Shown: one piece after another, positions 38,279-49,957 of the stretch | How the letters are laid out: each line of letters opens with the position of its first letter | Numbering within the stretch: position 1 is the stretch's first letter | NCBI GenBank assembly: GCA_036850595.1 | Contig: CM072162.1 | Coordinates: 18,405,758-18,469,757 of the forward strand | DNA from: Rhyacichthys aspro | Taxonomy: Eukaryota > Chordata > Actinopteri > Gobiiformes > Rhyacichthyidae | DNA: 64,000 bases | Reading direction: 5' to 3' | Notes under the pieces: generated by a model | What the model saw: the letters and a program-made list of their open reading frames with translations, nothing else | Databases searched by the model: none | Told to the model about the DNA's origin: nothing | Position numbers and translations under genes: made by a program

Positions 38279-41277
38279 ATGGCTGTGACTCTGAAGACAG
38301 TGTTTCACGTCGGTGTCTTCAGCTGGTACGCGTTTGTCGTCAAAACTCTCGCCGCAAAAGATGGAGAGGAGTTACCTGCAGGGATCTTTGTTTACGGAGG
38401 GCCCTGGAAGTACCTCACCTTCTTGAATCTGGTGAGAACAAAGAGCCAGGTCCTTCTTTCTCAGATATAATTCACACATCTCTTTTATGTTGTTTTTATT
38501 GTTCCAGTTACTGCAGATGGCTTTCTTTGGTTTGGCTGCAGCGAATGACCTCCAGAAGAAGTCACAGGGCTCTTTGAACAAATGTAAAGATTTTCTCTTC
38601 GCTGTGTTTGCTTTTCCAGTGGGAATGGTGAGTTCTCCTAGAAGTAATAATAGAAGTGTTCATTTCAGTTTTTAATGTATTGTCATTTGGAAAAAACAGG
38701 GAAAGGGCAAAGCAGAAGTGTTTTGTGAACCAAATATTAACATGTCCAGGATCCATAACAAATAGACTGTTTAAACTGCAATATTGTGTTTTTCATTGTC
38801 CCTGCATTTTTCTACATTAAGCCCAAAAACGTTTACTTTGCCCAAGGAGAAATCCAGAGTGAGTGAAATTAGGAGATACATGTCTGCGTAGTGCAAACAG
38901 ACCACTTTAGACCTATCTTCAATCACATTTTGACCATAAACCAGCAGACTTTAATGGGTGTAAACGCTGTAAACAAAGCAGCAAATAGTCCAAGTCACAT
39001 ATATTGTACAGAACCCATGCAGTCGGTTAAATAACTGTGGCTATGTTCACACTACACAGTATCATCTGGGAGGGCTCCCATTGAAAGCATTTGCAAAAGG
39101 GCAGGTACTTTAAATAAATCACTGGTTGGTGATTGGATTTACAACTGCAGGTTTATCCAGTCAGAGCAGCACCATGTTGTTTATGTTCATTACATTAAAA
39201 CAGTTTCTCTATCTTTAAACCTTAAACACACCCAGAACTGTCAGTGCTGTCACCTTATTGGAGACACAGTTCAGACGTGAATACTTTGCAGTTCAAGGTG
39301 GAGTTTTATAAGTTTGTAAACTTAACAAATCTCGGAAGAATCCAGCTGCAGTGCAAGGTTATGTGAACAGGGCAAACCACATAAGTTTGATCTTTTTGGA
39401 CCGTTTCCTTGTTAATCTTTTATCTTGATTTAGGTCGAAATTAAAATTTTCCACCTCAAATCATTCAATAATAAAATATCATACTATTTGATATTGTGCT
39501 GTCTAGATTTTGTGTCAAATCTATGTTTTGCTACCAGTTGCTTTATATTAACTCTCTTTTCTATAGTTTGTCGTTCTGCTTTTCTGGTCCATCTTCGCCT
39601 ACGACAGAGAGTTAGTTTATCCGGCCACGATCGACACATTCTTCCCTCCCTGGATGAACCATGCCATGGTCTGTAAAACTGATTAAACTTATCTTACTCT
39701 CATCTTCATCTAATTTAATAAAAGTATATATTTCTCCTTTTGTCCACAGCACACACTTGTCTTTCCTCTTCTACTGGGAGAAGTCCTGATGCAGCCTCAC
39801 AGTTTCCCAAAGACCAAACATGCTCTGGCAGCTCTGGGCTTTGTGGGTGTGACTTATTTATCTTGGTAAGTGCTGAGTCAAAGATTGGAGTAGTTTTATA
39901 AGATTCACAGTGACCAGGGTTGGGAGAGGAGCAGCCAAAATCAACTCATGCAATAGCACTGTTAACTTAAAGGTAGTAAAGTAAAGGTAGCAGCACATTT
40001 AGCGGAAAGACCAGTTACTAAAATGAAATGTTGATGAATGTTAAATCTAGTCAAAACAAGGATTACACGTATAAATAAACAGCACAAGCGCATTAATAAC
40101 TCATAACTCAGACAGGTACTTTATATTTAGGGTTAAACAGTAAAAATAAATTTGATATTTTTGTTACTTTCTCAAATATATGTAAATACTCATAATCATT
40201 AAAAATATAAATATACTACTGATGTTGAATTGTTAAAATCAAAAAGTGGTCACATTATGTTTGTTATATTGTGGTACTTACAATTACTAATGACAGTTTC
40301 TAATCTGGAATTACACAATGAACTATAAAATTGATGAAACCCCTCTCTGCTCTGGTCTTCAATGAGCAGATGAAGTAATGATGGCTGCAGGCTGCTTTTA
40401 AGGCACAATAGGCAGGATTTCCTCATAAATGCCCAGTTTATGCTGTCGTTGTGTCCTTGGGCAAGACATTTCACCCACCTTACCTCTCCCACAGAAGTAG
40501 CTTACAAAATCTAACCCATTATGATTACTATTGATTCAAAAAATCTCAAGTAAATGTTGATGTAAATGGAGTAAATGTTCTGTTCTGAAAATGGCTCTGG
40601 ATGAACTGCTGTAAACCCTTCGTGATTTCATAACATTGATTTAAATCAGGTAAATAGCACAAAGGTAGCTGTTTAACAAGAGTAAAACTGAAAGGCGATA
40701 GTGTCTGCATTCTGGATCATAACAAGACGAGACATGCCCCGAGCTGCCATTTATCAAATGCACAGAGCCGTCACTGAACGCACATAACTCCAATGAACAA
40801 CAACAATGAAATATGTTGTCAAAAAAATTCTTTTATTTTCTCATCAGTGTTACCCATTCCAGTAGTTTGAACATTGTCTAGCTGTAAAACAATCAGGAAA
40901 AACTAGTTTTGGAGGCGGCCCAGAACAAGATGATCTGATGCAAACACCTGCACAGTGTCGTTTTGAGTGTTGTTTTTTTCCCTGGGTCTTGTTTGACAGG
41001 ATCATTTGGGTTTACCTGTCCGTCGGGATCTGGGTTTACCCCCTCCTGAGGTACTTCAGCTCGGTCGGACTCGTGGGGTTTTTCCTTTTTAACATGACTG
41101 TGGTGACATTACTGTATGTGATTGGAGACAAACTCAACACTAGACTCTGGGGTAAGACTCATTCACAGACATGTCCCATTAATGAATGCATATAATATTG
41201 TTGCTAATATGCTTTGCTCTTCTTTTTTCTTCATTTTAGGCAAAGACATTGAGCAGATGACAGTAAAATTAAAATGA
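38279..41277 (+). CDS. adtrp: Adtrp-type FAHFA hydrolase, six-pass membrane protein (226 aa)
   Basis: Six exons, 38279-38431, 38508-38627, 39567-39668, 39750-39865, 41000-41151 and 41240-41277, all GT-AG; total 681 nt. AIG1/ADTRP proteins are multi-pass membrane threonine hydrolases that cleave fatty-acid esters of hydroxy fatty acids; ADTRP also influences TFPI in endothelium (known of the family). The proposed catalytic pair is conserved: Thr47 in WKYLTFLNL, at the same number as human ADTRP, and His126 in NHAMHT. SWYAF near the N-terminus, WKYLTFLNLLLQ, NHAMHT and a Lys-containing C-tail place it with ADTRP rather than AIG1. Several long hydrophobic segments agree with the usual topology. 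The exon 3 donor (ATG|GTCTGT) is weak. Teleosts can have more than one adtrp copy, so the exact paralogue is undecided. Confidence 0.92.
40425..40500 (-). repeat. Fish dispersed-repeat fragment in adtrp intron 4
   Basis: Contains tgtccttgggcaagacattt followed by caccc. Nearly the same phrase occurs at 53,105-53,130, so the two are copies of one dispersed family. Boundaries are not resolved. Confidence 0.45.
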
Positions 41278-41645
41278 TCCCAAGGCAGAATACACTCTAA
41301 GACAATATATGTGCTACAGAAATACATGGGAATTGCAAACTACACTGATGACATTTACTGTGCAGTCCTTTTAAGTGTGTTGTTTTTTTAGGTAGAAAAC
41401 CACTTATATTTTCACTTCAGTGCTTCCCCAAAGAACAACAAAGCATCTTAGCATTTTGTCTTCATCATTTTCCCCTCGACAAAGTGCCCATTTTCCTTTT
41501 TATCGTGGATTAAATGGTTCGATGCTTTGACCTGATGCAATCCCAGCGACATATATTTATATATCTCCAGGAAAAACAGGAGGGATTTTTATCAAATACA
41601 ACTCAAATCGTGAAGTTGTAGAAGTCTCAAAGAAGAAGAGCACGT

Positions 41646-44516
41646 TCATCTTCCGTGTAAATCCCTGTAGCCTTTGAGATGATGGAGATAGTTGGGATCA
41701 GCGTCGACCAAACCGACCGAGAGGATCCGGGCCAAAAGATGAAGGTCCTCTTCGCTCATAGACTTCTGTGGAGGAGAGATTGAATATTTAACGCTATATA
41801 TCAAGATAAAGACAGCATTTTTTTGACATTTTATTTGTAAAAAAAAAGAAATAATAAAAGAGACTTGAACATAAACTAATTTGGGCTGCACAATATTATA
41901 TAAATCTATTGTAAAAACCTGATTGAACTGCTCTGTCTTATACAAAGACAAACAGCAGGAACTCTTCATTATCTACAGTTTTAAAGGACAGTGCAGTATT
42001 TTATTGTTCATGAGATACTTAGAATAGGCAGCTTATTCTCTACACTAGGCCCCAGTTTGTAAAAGCAGACAAGAGCAAGGACACCGGCAGCTAATGAAGC
42101 CAGAGAAAAAGCAATGAAAACTCACAAGGTTAAAACTTTCAAATAGGACACTAACATGCATTTTTTAATCATATGACTGCTTTTTATTTTGTTTCTCATT
42201 TACACAATCCTAGACCAGTGCAAGCAGCTCACTGTGGCCAAATGAACAAAAAAATCAGCCATTTCTCAGCAACATACTGTGGAAGCATCACATTTAAATA
42301 GATATTGGAATAGTTCAGAGCAGTACATGAGTTTTTTTGGCAGGGTCTGCTTGTCTAAACTGAGACTGTGCTGACAACTGTGTAAGGTATAGAATAAATT
42401 AGCTCTAAAAGTATGTAATAGAACTACATTTGCAAAATACTGAGCCATCTCTCTGTGGTTAATAGATAATAATTTTGGTTTTGGGTGGCAGTTCAATAAT
42501 CTCATGAATGTGCCAGGCATTCAGGCTTTGCGTGTCTAAATAATTACAATCAGATGAACTGTAGTCCAAACAGATAAGAAAATAAGTAGCCAATAGGGGT
42601 GTGACGAGACACAAATTCTACAAGAGGAGACACGAGATATGAGATATGAGATAGGGTTCACAATAACGAGATGAGGTTTCCCCACTATTTCCAGGCATCG
42701 ATGGTGAAAGCTGTGTCTTTGCCTTCTTAGTGTTTTCTTAGTGCTCACATATTGTTTGTTTCTTGTCTATCACTCTTAAACCATTTCTTATTTCCACTGA
42801 AAACCAAACTGTTGCCACACAGATGATTTTTGACTCATTTCACCCTCACACACTGGTTTTCACCTTGATGAGAAACCATGTCATGTATTGATCTTGCGAG
42901 ATGTTGTGGCATGAGATCTTTGATTGGCTGATCTAACAGCCAATGAATGAGTATATATCTGTATTTCAACTGTTTATTTTAATTCAAAAACATACTAATA
43001 GGGAAAATCAAATCTTGCCTGTTTTCTGATTTTAGAAAATGAATGGTAAAAACATGTACAAATACTTCATACTCATTTCATGGTTTGGTTTACTCACTCA
43101 AAAGGTAATGGGATTAAATGTGATCTTATTAAATATCACCTCCTTTTCATAATGAATAAATCAAAACAGCGTCTTTTGTCCTAAAATACAAGATGATGAA
43201 GGATATAATGAGATAATGAATAGGACAATGAGATAAGATGTCCAGTCATGCTCTGATTGTGATCTGACCTGGCTGTTTGTGAACTTTGTGGAAAATGCGG
43301 TCAGTGAGCATCAGTCGTGATGATTAGAGATAAACATGGCCTTATGCAAGATTTTGGAAACACAGGTAGAGTTCATGAGTGCCATAAAGGGTGCTAAATT
43401 AAAAAAAGGCTTATTTATTTAAAGAGTAAAAGGTGCATTTTACATATCTCAGTGTTTCTGGGGTTTACACATCCAATGGAAAGTTCCAACGCTGCCTCAC
43501 ACATTTTATTATTATTCCACTGACAGCCCTTTGAGATGGGTGTTATGGTACTTGCTTGTTTTTCAAAGGTAGTATTTTTCCCACCCTCTGCCCTCACAGC
43601 TACCTCAGTCTCATGAAAAAACAATGTCCTTTAAAAAAAAAAAGCTAGACCAAGAGAGCTGCACTAAGAAAGCACAACATTCTTTCATCATGTAGATAAG
43701 AAAAGACAGTGAAGAGTAAACTGCAAAAGTACTAATTGTTCATGCAGTAAAATTCAAAGGTGTATTCAAAACAATACAGTTCCAACAAAACTGCAGAAAT
43801 GGAACAAAAAATAAAAAGATAAGAATACTTGCATATTATATACTCTGCATATTGACAGTGTAATTTCATATACTGACAATTATTGCACAAATCCGCCTCA
43901 TTTAATGACAGTGAGTTGACTCATGACTCTTGTGACTTACCATTTTGTTGTTGGCTGTGGACTCAGGCGTCTGGAACTTTTGACACTTGTTTCCCTGTAA
44001 AGAAATACAATCAAATGATACAGTGTTTCCTGCTTCTTTCGTCACATTAGAATGAGTCAAATGTTTGTAAGGACCTTAGTTGAGCAAGTTAAAGTGATCA
44101 AGTTGATATTTTCAGCCAAAAAGCACAAAACAAAAGTGAATATTCATAATATATCTATACACAGTGATAGGGCTTTGAGGCCGAAACATGTTTGTGCAGT
44201 GTTTCAACTCTTTATAGCCATAATGTAAGGAAGGAGTCTACTGTTTTGGATTCAACAGAGTGCCTTGGATGCCTTTACATGCACGTTCACTTTCTATTCC
44301 ACCCAAGCAGACTATTACTATCATTTCAAACAAAGGAAATAGGAGACATTCACTCACCTCTTTGAGTCCTTTGGAGAACACCATAATAATGATGAGAAGG
44401 CCAACTGTGACCTAAACCAAACAAGAAATACAAGTGAATATCCAAATCCATTCAAACTACAAGCTATGTGTGAGTATTAATATCCAGTTTGTACTCACTC
44501 CTACTAAGTGCAACAT
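41646..44516 (-). CDS. Unrecognised 81-aa single-pass membrane or secreted protein
   Basis: Four exons chained by clean splice sites in one phase: 44516-44499 (coding part of an exon beginning at 44584), 44411-44358, 43994-43941 and 41765-41646. Every internal exon is a multiple of three. The protein starts MLHLVGVTVGLLIIIMVFSK, a hydrophobic segment usable as signal peptide or membrane anchor, then a polar middle (NKCQKFQTPESTANNK) and a C-terminal part MSEEDLHLLARILSVG / DADPNYLHHLKGYRDLHGR. The single Cys argues against a disulfide-rich hormone. The first exon has a good acceptor (ttttttattacag) and is open upstream of the ATG, so 5' exons may exist and the true N-terminus could be longer. 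Four in-phase exons make chance unlikely. I do not recognise the family. It is convergent with adtrp. Confidence 0.65.
42595..42965. repeat. Dispersed repeat in intron 3 of the small gene
   Basis: Starts aggggtgtgacgagacac and continues with gagatatgagatatgagatag and later tcttgcgagatgttgtggc. GAGA-rich copies with a gggtgtgacgagac start recur in fish genomes as I remember. The right end was not found. Confidence 0.35.
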
Positions 44517-45385
44517 CTCTGCTCCTTCGTCCAGCTTCGTCCAATTCGTGCTCCTTTCTCTCTTGTGTGCAATAACTGATGTGACTGTAATAAAAAACAA
44601 AGGCCAAATGCGTCAAGTCAAAGAGAAAACACCCCTAAAGAACCGGCAGTACAGGACGATCTGCATTTCAACCAGGCCAGATTGTAGCTCATGGGAGACG
44701 TTAGTGTGACAAATGTCCTGTTACGCAAACCCTGTGCGTAAAAAGGGCTATTCAAGTCTCCAGAGCGAGGCTTCTTTAGACGAAGAGGCGTCTACAAATA
44801 GCACCATAATTTGAACAGTGCTGCAACAATGAGACCACAAAGGCACCGTAATAAACGGACAGGTGTATTTTAAGATGTTGTTGTTTGAGTCACGCCCTGG
44901 TACACATTTATAATTGTTTGTATACTTAATTACAAGTGTCTATGTGGAAAATGGTAGCAGTGATAAGTCACAGTGAGGCACAAGGCCTAACCCAGGATTT
45001 CAGGAACACAATTACAATTCATGACTCTCATAAAGAGCTTACATCAGTTAATGATTTGCATTGTGTCAAAGTTGGAGTATAAAAGTAGAACACAGAGGTC
45101 AAGGCTATGATTTAATTTGGGTGCAGCTAAATGCCCAGACAGGACAAACTGAGCTCTGCAGGGGGACACTCTGTCTTCACACCTCTTCAAAAGATTTTGT
45201 TTATACACATTTGAAGTGAACTGAAAACATGTCTAAAATTAAATCTGTGCATTAGCCTCTGTCTTGCTACACATACCTATACATACACTAGTAACTTTTT
45301 ATTGTGTTCACTTGAAGTTAATGTCTGTTGATATATCATCCTCCCAGTCTACTCAAAATCAATTTTCATTTATATAGAAAAAAGG

Positions 45386-45550
45386 GGGTGCCTCAGTGGT
45401 TCACCTGGTGGAGCGCATGGCACATACCTGGGAGACTATGGCTCGATTCTGGCTCAGGTCATTTACTCAGTGTCATTCCCCTCTCTCTCACCCTGCTTCC
45501 TGTCTGTCTACTATCCTATCAAAGAAAAGCAAAAAGGCCAAAAAATTATC
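45386..45550 (+). mobile_element. tRNA-derived SINE copy
   Basis: Box-A-like tggttcacctggtggagc at about 45398, box-B-like GGCTCGATTCTGG near 45440, then cttcctgtctgtctactatc and an A-rich tail with aaaaggcc. Same family as the copy at 14.1 kb (minus strand). Confidence 0.75.
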
Positions 45551-45749
45551 TTAAAAAAAATAACACAAGAAAGGTAATAATAGAGAGAGGCAGATGGGGT
45601 CAGAGTTGGGGCACAGTGAAGACAAACAGAGAACAGCTCATTCTCAGGTGACTAAATGCCAGTAGAGTATGTCATTTGTCAACAATTTGTTGTATGTCTT
45701 TCATACATTTCAAACATATAGACAGATTAGATTTGTCAGATGCCTCTGT

Positions 45750-45870
45750 TTTAGATTAGATTCAACTTTATTGTCATTACACATCTAACAAAAAACAAAA
45801 TGCAGTTTATCATTTAACCAGAAGTGCAAAAAGCAGCAAGTGCAGAATGCTCAATTTAAAAAGTCTATAT
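45750..45870 (+). repeat. Fish dispersed repeat fragment
   Basis: Contains attcaactttattgtcatta and, further on, atgcagttt and accagaagtgcaaa, phrases that I recall as a frequent fish repeat in this order. Family name not assigned. Confidence 0.5.
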
Positions 45871-46427
45871 TGTATAATATATACAAGTACTATGGACATG
45901 ATAATGTGTTAAGGGTTGATAATTAGCCACAGCTGGACTAAAGTAAAGCAGTTTTGCCCTTATCAGTTAAATAGTGCCTTTCTATGATAAGCTACACATG
46001 CTTTCATTTTGAATGACAGGTTTTCTTATGACACAGATATCTGCTAAAAACCCAGGGAATATTTTAGATGAAACATGAATTCCCAATTTCAAAAATCAAG
46101 AAGTTAATTTGTGCAACACATTGTCACTTTAATGATTAAAGGAATGATATAAGTGATGTGATTGAAAAAAGAACATCTTATAGAAGAGGACATTAACAGA
46201 AAATCTGTAAAATTATGTCCCCTCTAAATACTTCAGTCCTAAATCAGACAGACCATGCTTTTCTCTGACAACTTATCTGGTTTAGTTTTTATCTGATATG
46301 ATCTGGGATATTTTTGGCACACGATGAAACAGGTGACCTCACTTTGTCAAGAAGATCATCCTTGACAGTTTAAATGTGTAAAAATAGCTACAAAAGTGTG
46401 ATAAGCAGGATGTCTATTAAAAATGTA

Positions 46428-46565
46428 AGTGCTCCTGGGTGTGTCTGAGGTTCACCTGATGGAGCACATGCCAAATGAAGCAGAGCAGCCTGGGTCTCAA
46501 GTTACCCCAGGTCATTTCTTATCTCTATGTTTATTACACTCCTATGGGCCTCAGCATTCTCAACC
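46428..46565 (+). mobile_element. Diverged tRNA-derived SINE copy
   Basis: Begins gctcctgggtgtgtctgagg, then ttcacctgatggagcaca (box-A-like, compare 45398) and gggtctcaagttacccc in the box-B position, then aggtcatttcttatctct as in the 45.4-kb copy. More degraded, and its tail is lost. Confidence 0.55.
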
Positions 46566-46734
46566 AGAGGGTCAGAAACAAAAAGAGGGTCACTGAAATG
46601 TTTTTAGTGGGTTGAAGAGTGTGTGGTTAAAAATTGGATTGGTGGGTTGGGTCAGCGGTCTAAGCCCAAGCTTCCCTCTCCCCAGACCCTTCCTTCAGCT
46701 CTTCAGGAGAACACTGATGCATTCCCTGGCCATC

Positions 46735-46835
46735 TTAGAGACAACAATTAATCAATCAAATATTATTTATAGCTCCTCACAACAACCAGAGCCAAACCAA
46801 AGTGCTTTCAATCAAAACACGATGCTGCTGAGAGT
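46735..46835 (+). repeat. Fish dispersed repeat fragment
   Basis: Contains tcaatcaaatattatttata followed by gctcctcacaacaaccagag and accaaagtgctttcaa. This succession is a common fish dispersed repeat as I recall. Ends uncertain. Confidence 0.4.
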
Positions 46836-47856
46836 GAGGTTTCACAGAGAGGGACCTGCACCCTCTGCTGGCAAAGGTTACACAGTGTTGCTTTAAATAA
46901 AAATAGATATTGTGTGTCACAGTGCACCTTACTGTCAAAGGTCTTTAGCTATAAAAACAATTACATAAAGGCCAGTACCAGCTTTAAAAACAAACATTAA
47001 AAGTTTAAAATCAGCTCTAAACCAAAATAAAAGCTAGTGAAAGCTAGTGAAAGCTAGGGAAATAAGTGTGTCCTAAGATGAAAGAATCACTGCTATGAAC
47101 AACAAGGACGTGAGCGTGTATCTCTAACATGGAACATTTCACAAACAAATGGTGGCTAGAGCATTCAAAGCCAGAATAAAACCAGATATGACTTTTTACA
47201 CTAAAAAGAGGAAGAATTATGTTTCTTTTCCATCCTGCATAATGATCAGTAAACAATAGCATTTATGAGTCCACCAAAAGAGCCCACAAAGACTTAAAAT
47301 GATCCTTAGTCCCTTTCACTGATCTATTTGTCAATAAATAACCAGCAGAGGGCGATAAAGAGCTCCTGATGTTAGATGACTCTAAACGTGGTCGGGAAGG
47401 TCTTTTTCTACTTTGTGAGTGATGTAACTCTTATAAAAATTTATGATGCTGTCAAGTAATGCTGAATTTAAAGAAAAAATTATTATTCAAGTTTATTTTT
47501 TATCTTTCTTGTTAATTGATTTTGTAAATATTGCCCTCTAGTTGTCCATTCTCAACTATTTAAACATTAGCTATCCCCATTGTATCCATGTTTCATCCAT
47601 GTGCTTATGTTTCTTTACTTTGTTGTAAGGGCTCCCATCCCCTGTACATACTGTACTATTCCAAACTTGATTGTAATTCTTAGTTATCACAGAAAAAAAT
47701 GCTGATTATGCTTATGAGGCTTTGTACCAAAATTGAGAAATCATGTTAATTTCACAGCTTCATTTTTAAGTGGGGAGCTGCTCAAGGACTCTCAACCAAT
47801 GATCCTTGAGAGTGGGAAACACCCACAGTGTGTATTTTTGTGTGTTTTGGACATAC

Positions 47857-48335
47857 CTCCATAGATTTGTGTTGGCTACATTTCACTACACAGGCGCATG
47901 CGCGGCCGGCTCCATCTAGAACATTTCGGATGGTTCGCGACATTTCTTCACGTTAATTAAAGGCAGGTCTATAAAATAGCTACACTTCCGGTACTTTGGG
48001 TTTGTTTTATAAATTAAAGTTCCAGTCGTTGCATTTTAAGCGCTTTCAAACGTTGGTTACCGTTAATTGGCTTTTATGTTGAAATATCCCGGAAGTTTGT
48101 TGCCCGCGTTTCCGTAAACTTCACAGGCTTTCTTCCCTGGAGTAGCTCACTAGACAGCAGTTGTTGACAGATAGCACCAGAGTTGTGAGACTGGGCTGGG
48201 TATTTTACAACTAGACATTTGGGTTTTGACAATAAGGTCGGAAAATGTGCTGCTATCGCTACTATGTGCCGCGGTAATTCTGGCACCATCGACTAATCCA
48301 AAAAGGAAACAAAGTGATTATATCTGGCGGGTTTG
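47857..48335. promoter_or_regulatory. herc4 promoter with NRF-1 and ETS sites, and non-coding exon 1
   Basis: A perfect NRF-1 palindrome GCGCATGCGC lies at 47894-47903, and ETS/GABP cores at 47983-47991 (ACTTCCGGT) and 48089-48096 (CCGGAAGT). These are the usual elements of TATA-less housekeeping promoters. A plus-strand donor GTTTG|GTAAGA at 48335/48336 fits a herc4 5' UTR exon spliced to 49915. On the minus strand a strong donor GAG|GTATGT lies at 47857/47856, so a divergent first exon is possible. Which transcripts start here is inference. Confidence 0.6.
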
Positions 48336-49526
48336 GTAAGAACTGCCTGTCATTCTCATGCTAAATTAAATTAAATAACACAGCGTGGTAAATATGGGTG
48401 ATATGACCACAGCTAGCTATCAGCTTTCTCACAGATCATTTCAACAGGACACTCTCTCTTTAGATTTTTCACTATCCACTACCGTTATCTCAGCTTGGGC
48501 TAACATTAGCTGCTAACACTTCTTTAAGCTGGGTTATTTTGGTGAAACCACTTGTTAAACTATTAAAGATTGGCTCTTAATGCTCTCTGTTTAAATCTCT
48601 GAATGGTTTCTGATTGGTGGCTGTAGTAATGCATTTAACTGGGCAGGTTTATTACCCTAATGCTTATAGTAAAGGGCAGGGGTCCGTTAAGAATAATAAC
48701 AATACAGCTGTACTGTCCACTGCTCTGGGCTGCATGTGTTACTCTCAAATGTTTAATAATGGAAGGTCTTAAAGAGAAAGTCATGTCTTTTTTACAGGTT
48801 TTACGCAGCCGTTTAGGATGTTTACAACGCAGTCAATTGATAGGTAAATAATATGTCGAAATAGGAGACCTATGTGGATGTACTCTCAAGGCTGTCACTG
48901 CCTGAATGTTAAATAGCAAATACAAGTACATTTTGCGTTCACATTGCTGCAAAAGCTCATATCAAATCTGGTTTAGGCATATCTTTGGTTTTGTCAGTGT
49001 GAACAGCTTAAACCAAATGAAAACTGGTCTTTCTGAATCCAGAGTCTACTTCCCCGTGTTTATGTCCTGAATTGAACTCAAGCCATGAATACATGATGAA
49101 AACAATCTCATAGTCTGTAAACTTTTGAGAGATTGGTCAGACATACTCTAAAAGCAAAACGGTAATAACATGTAAGATTTAATTAAATACATGAATATAT
49201 AAACTCACCTCAAGCTGGAGAAGGCAACAAGTCGTACTACTTAAAAAAAAAAAATGATGCCTGGATGCATTTCAGTGGCAACATTACTGTTACATTAGCT
49301 CAGTATATTCAAAAGGTTATGGCAGGTAATGGTAACATTAACACCTACAATAGTTGTCAGTGTCAGTGAGTTAGGTTTATAGCACACTTTGTGTTGACTG
49401 AGCTGTTGCTCTTTAACTCTTCACTTCAGGACCAAGATCAGCTCACATCTGAATCTGATCTTTGGCCTGTTCACGCAGAGGCAGGTATCTTTGAAAATGT
49501 AGTATTTCTGCCTTTGTGTCATTTGT

Positions 49527-49552
49527 AAAAAATAAATAAATAAATAAATAAA
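49527..49552. repeat. (AAAT)n microsatellite
   Basis: About six AAAT units (aaataaataaataaataaat) running into an A-run, in herc4 intron 1. Confidence 0.9.
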
Positions 49553-49957
49553 AAAAGTTGTAGGTCACAGAAATGCTCTTTTTAAAATTTTCTTTCAAAT
49601 TGTAAACTTTTAGAAAACCTACAGCCTACATTTTCATTACAGTATTTAAGGAACTGGCCACAGTCTCTATAAAAGAGGAGTTATTCTTCCTGTGTCCTGT
49701 CAGCAAGCTATCAAAATGACTTTACATCACATACAACATTAACAAATTAACATTTAACATTACTGATATGTGCATTAAGGACAAGATCTGTGCAACTTGC
49801 TCATGTCACTCTCTCTACACTAATAGACTCTGTTTATTAGTGTCCCTGTATATTGGAGGCAGAAAAGTGGTTTGTCATCATGTCAGTAAAAGTTTATGTC
49901 CCTCTTGTTTCCAGAGTCTGTGGCCCCACTGGTTTACTGCCAAAAGAAGCAGCAACA

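Larger units (their letters stand above)
44585..47856. other. Repeat-rich spacer or 5' intron of the small minus-strand gene
   Basis: No exon can be supported. The interval holds two SINE copies and two other dispersed repeats (listed). If the small gene has an upstream exon near 47.9 kb, this is its first intron. Confidence 0.4.

Noticed and set aside
39040..39370. Another copy of the fam83h 3'-UTR element (ggctatgttcacactacac)
   Set aside because: Only a left-end-like word is present; no matching inverted right end could be found.
38279..41277. AIG1 as the identity of the hydrolase gene
   Set aside because: SWYAF, WKYLTFLNLLLQ and NHAMHT fit ADTRP, while AIG1 has WKFLTFIDL and NHGMHT.
45386..45460. 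Possible tRNA gene
   Set aside because: Box A and B are present, but the acceptor stem does not pair and a SINE body follows. Related copies occur at 14.1 and 46.4 kb.
47857..47945. Minus-strand frame beginning MSRTIRNVLDGAGRACACVV that ends at a strong donor
   Set aside because: It overlaps the NRF-1 site, looks unlike any known protein, and its phase does not join the next minus-strand exon (44584) without a stop. Kept only as a possible 5' UTR exon.
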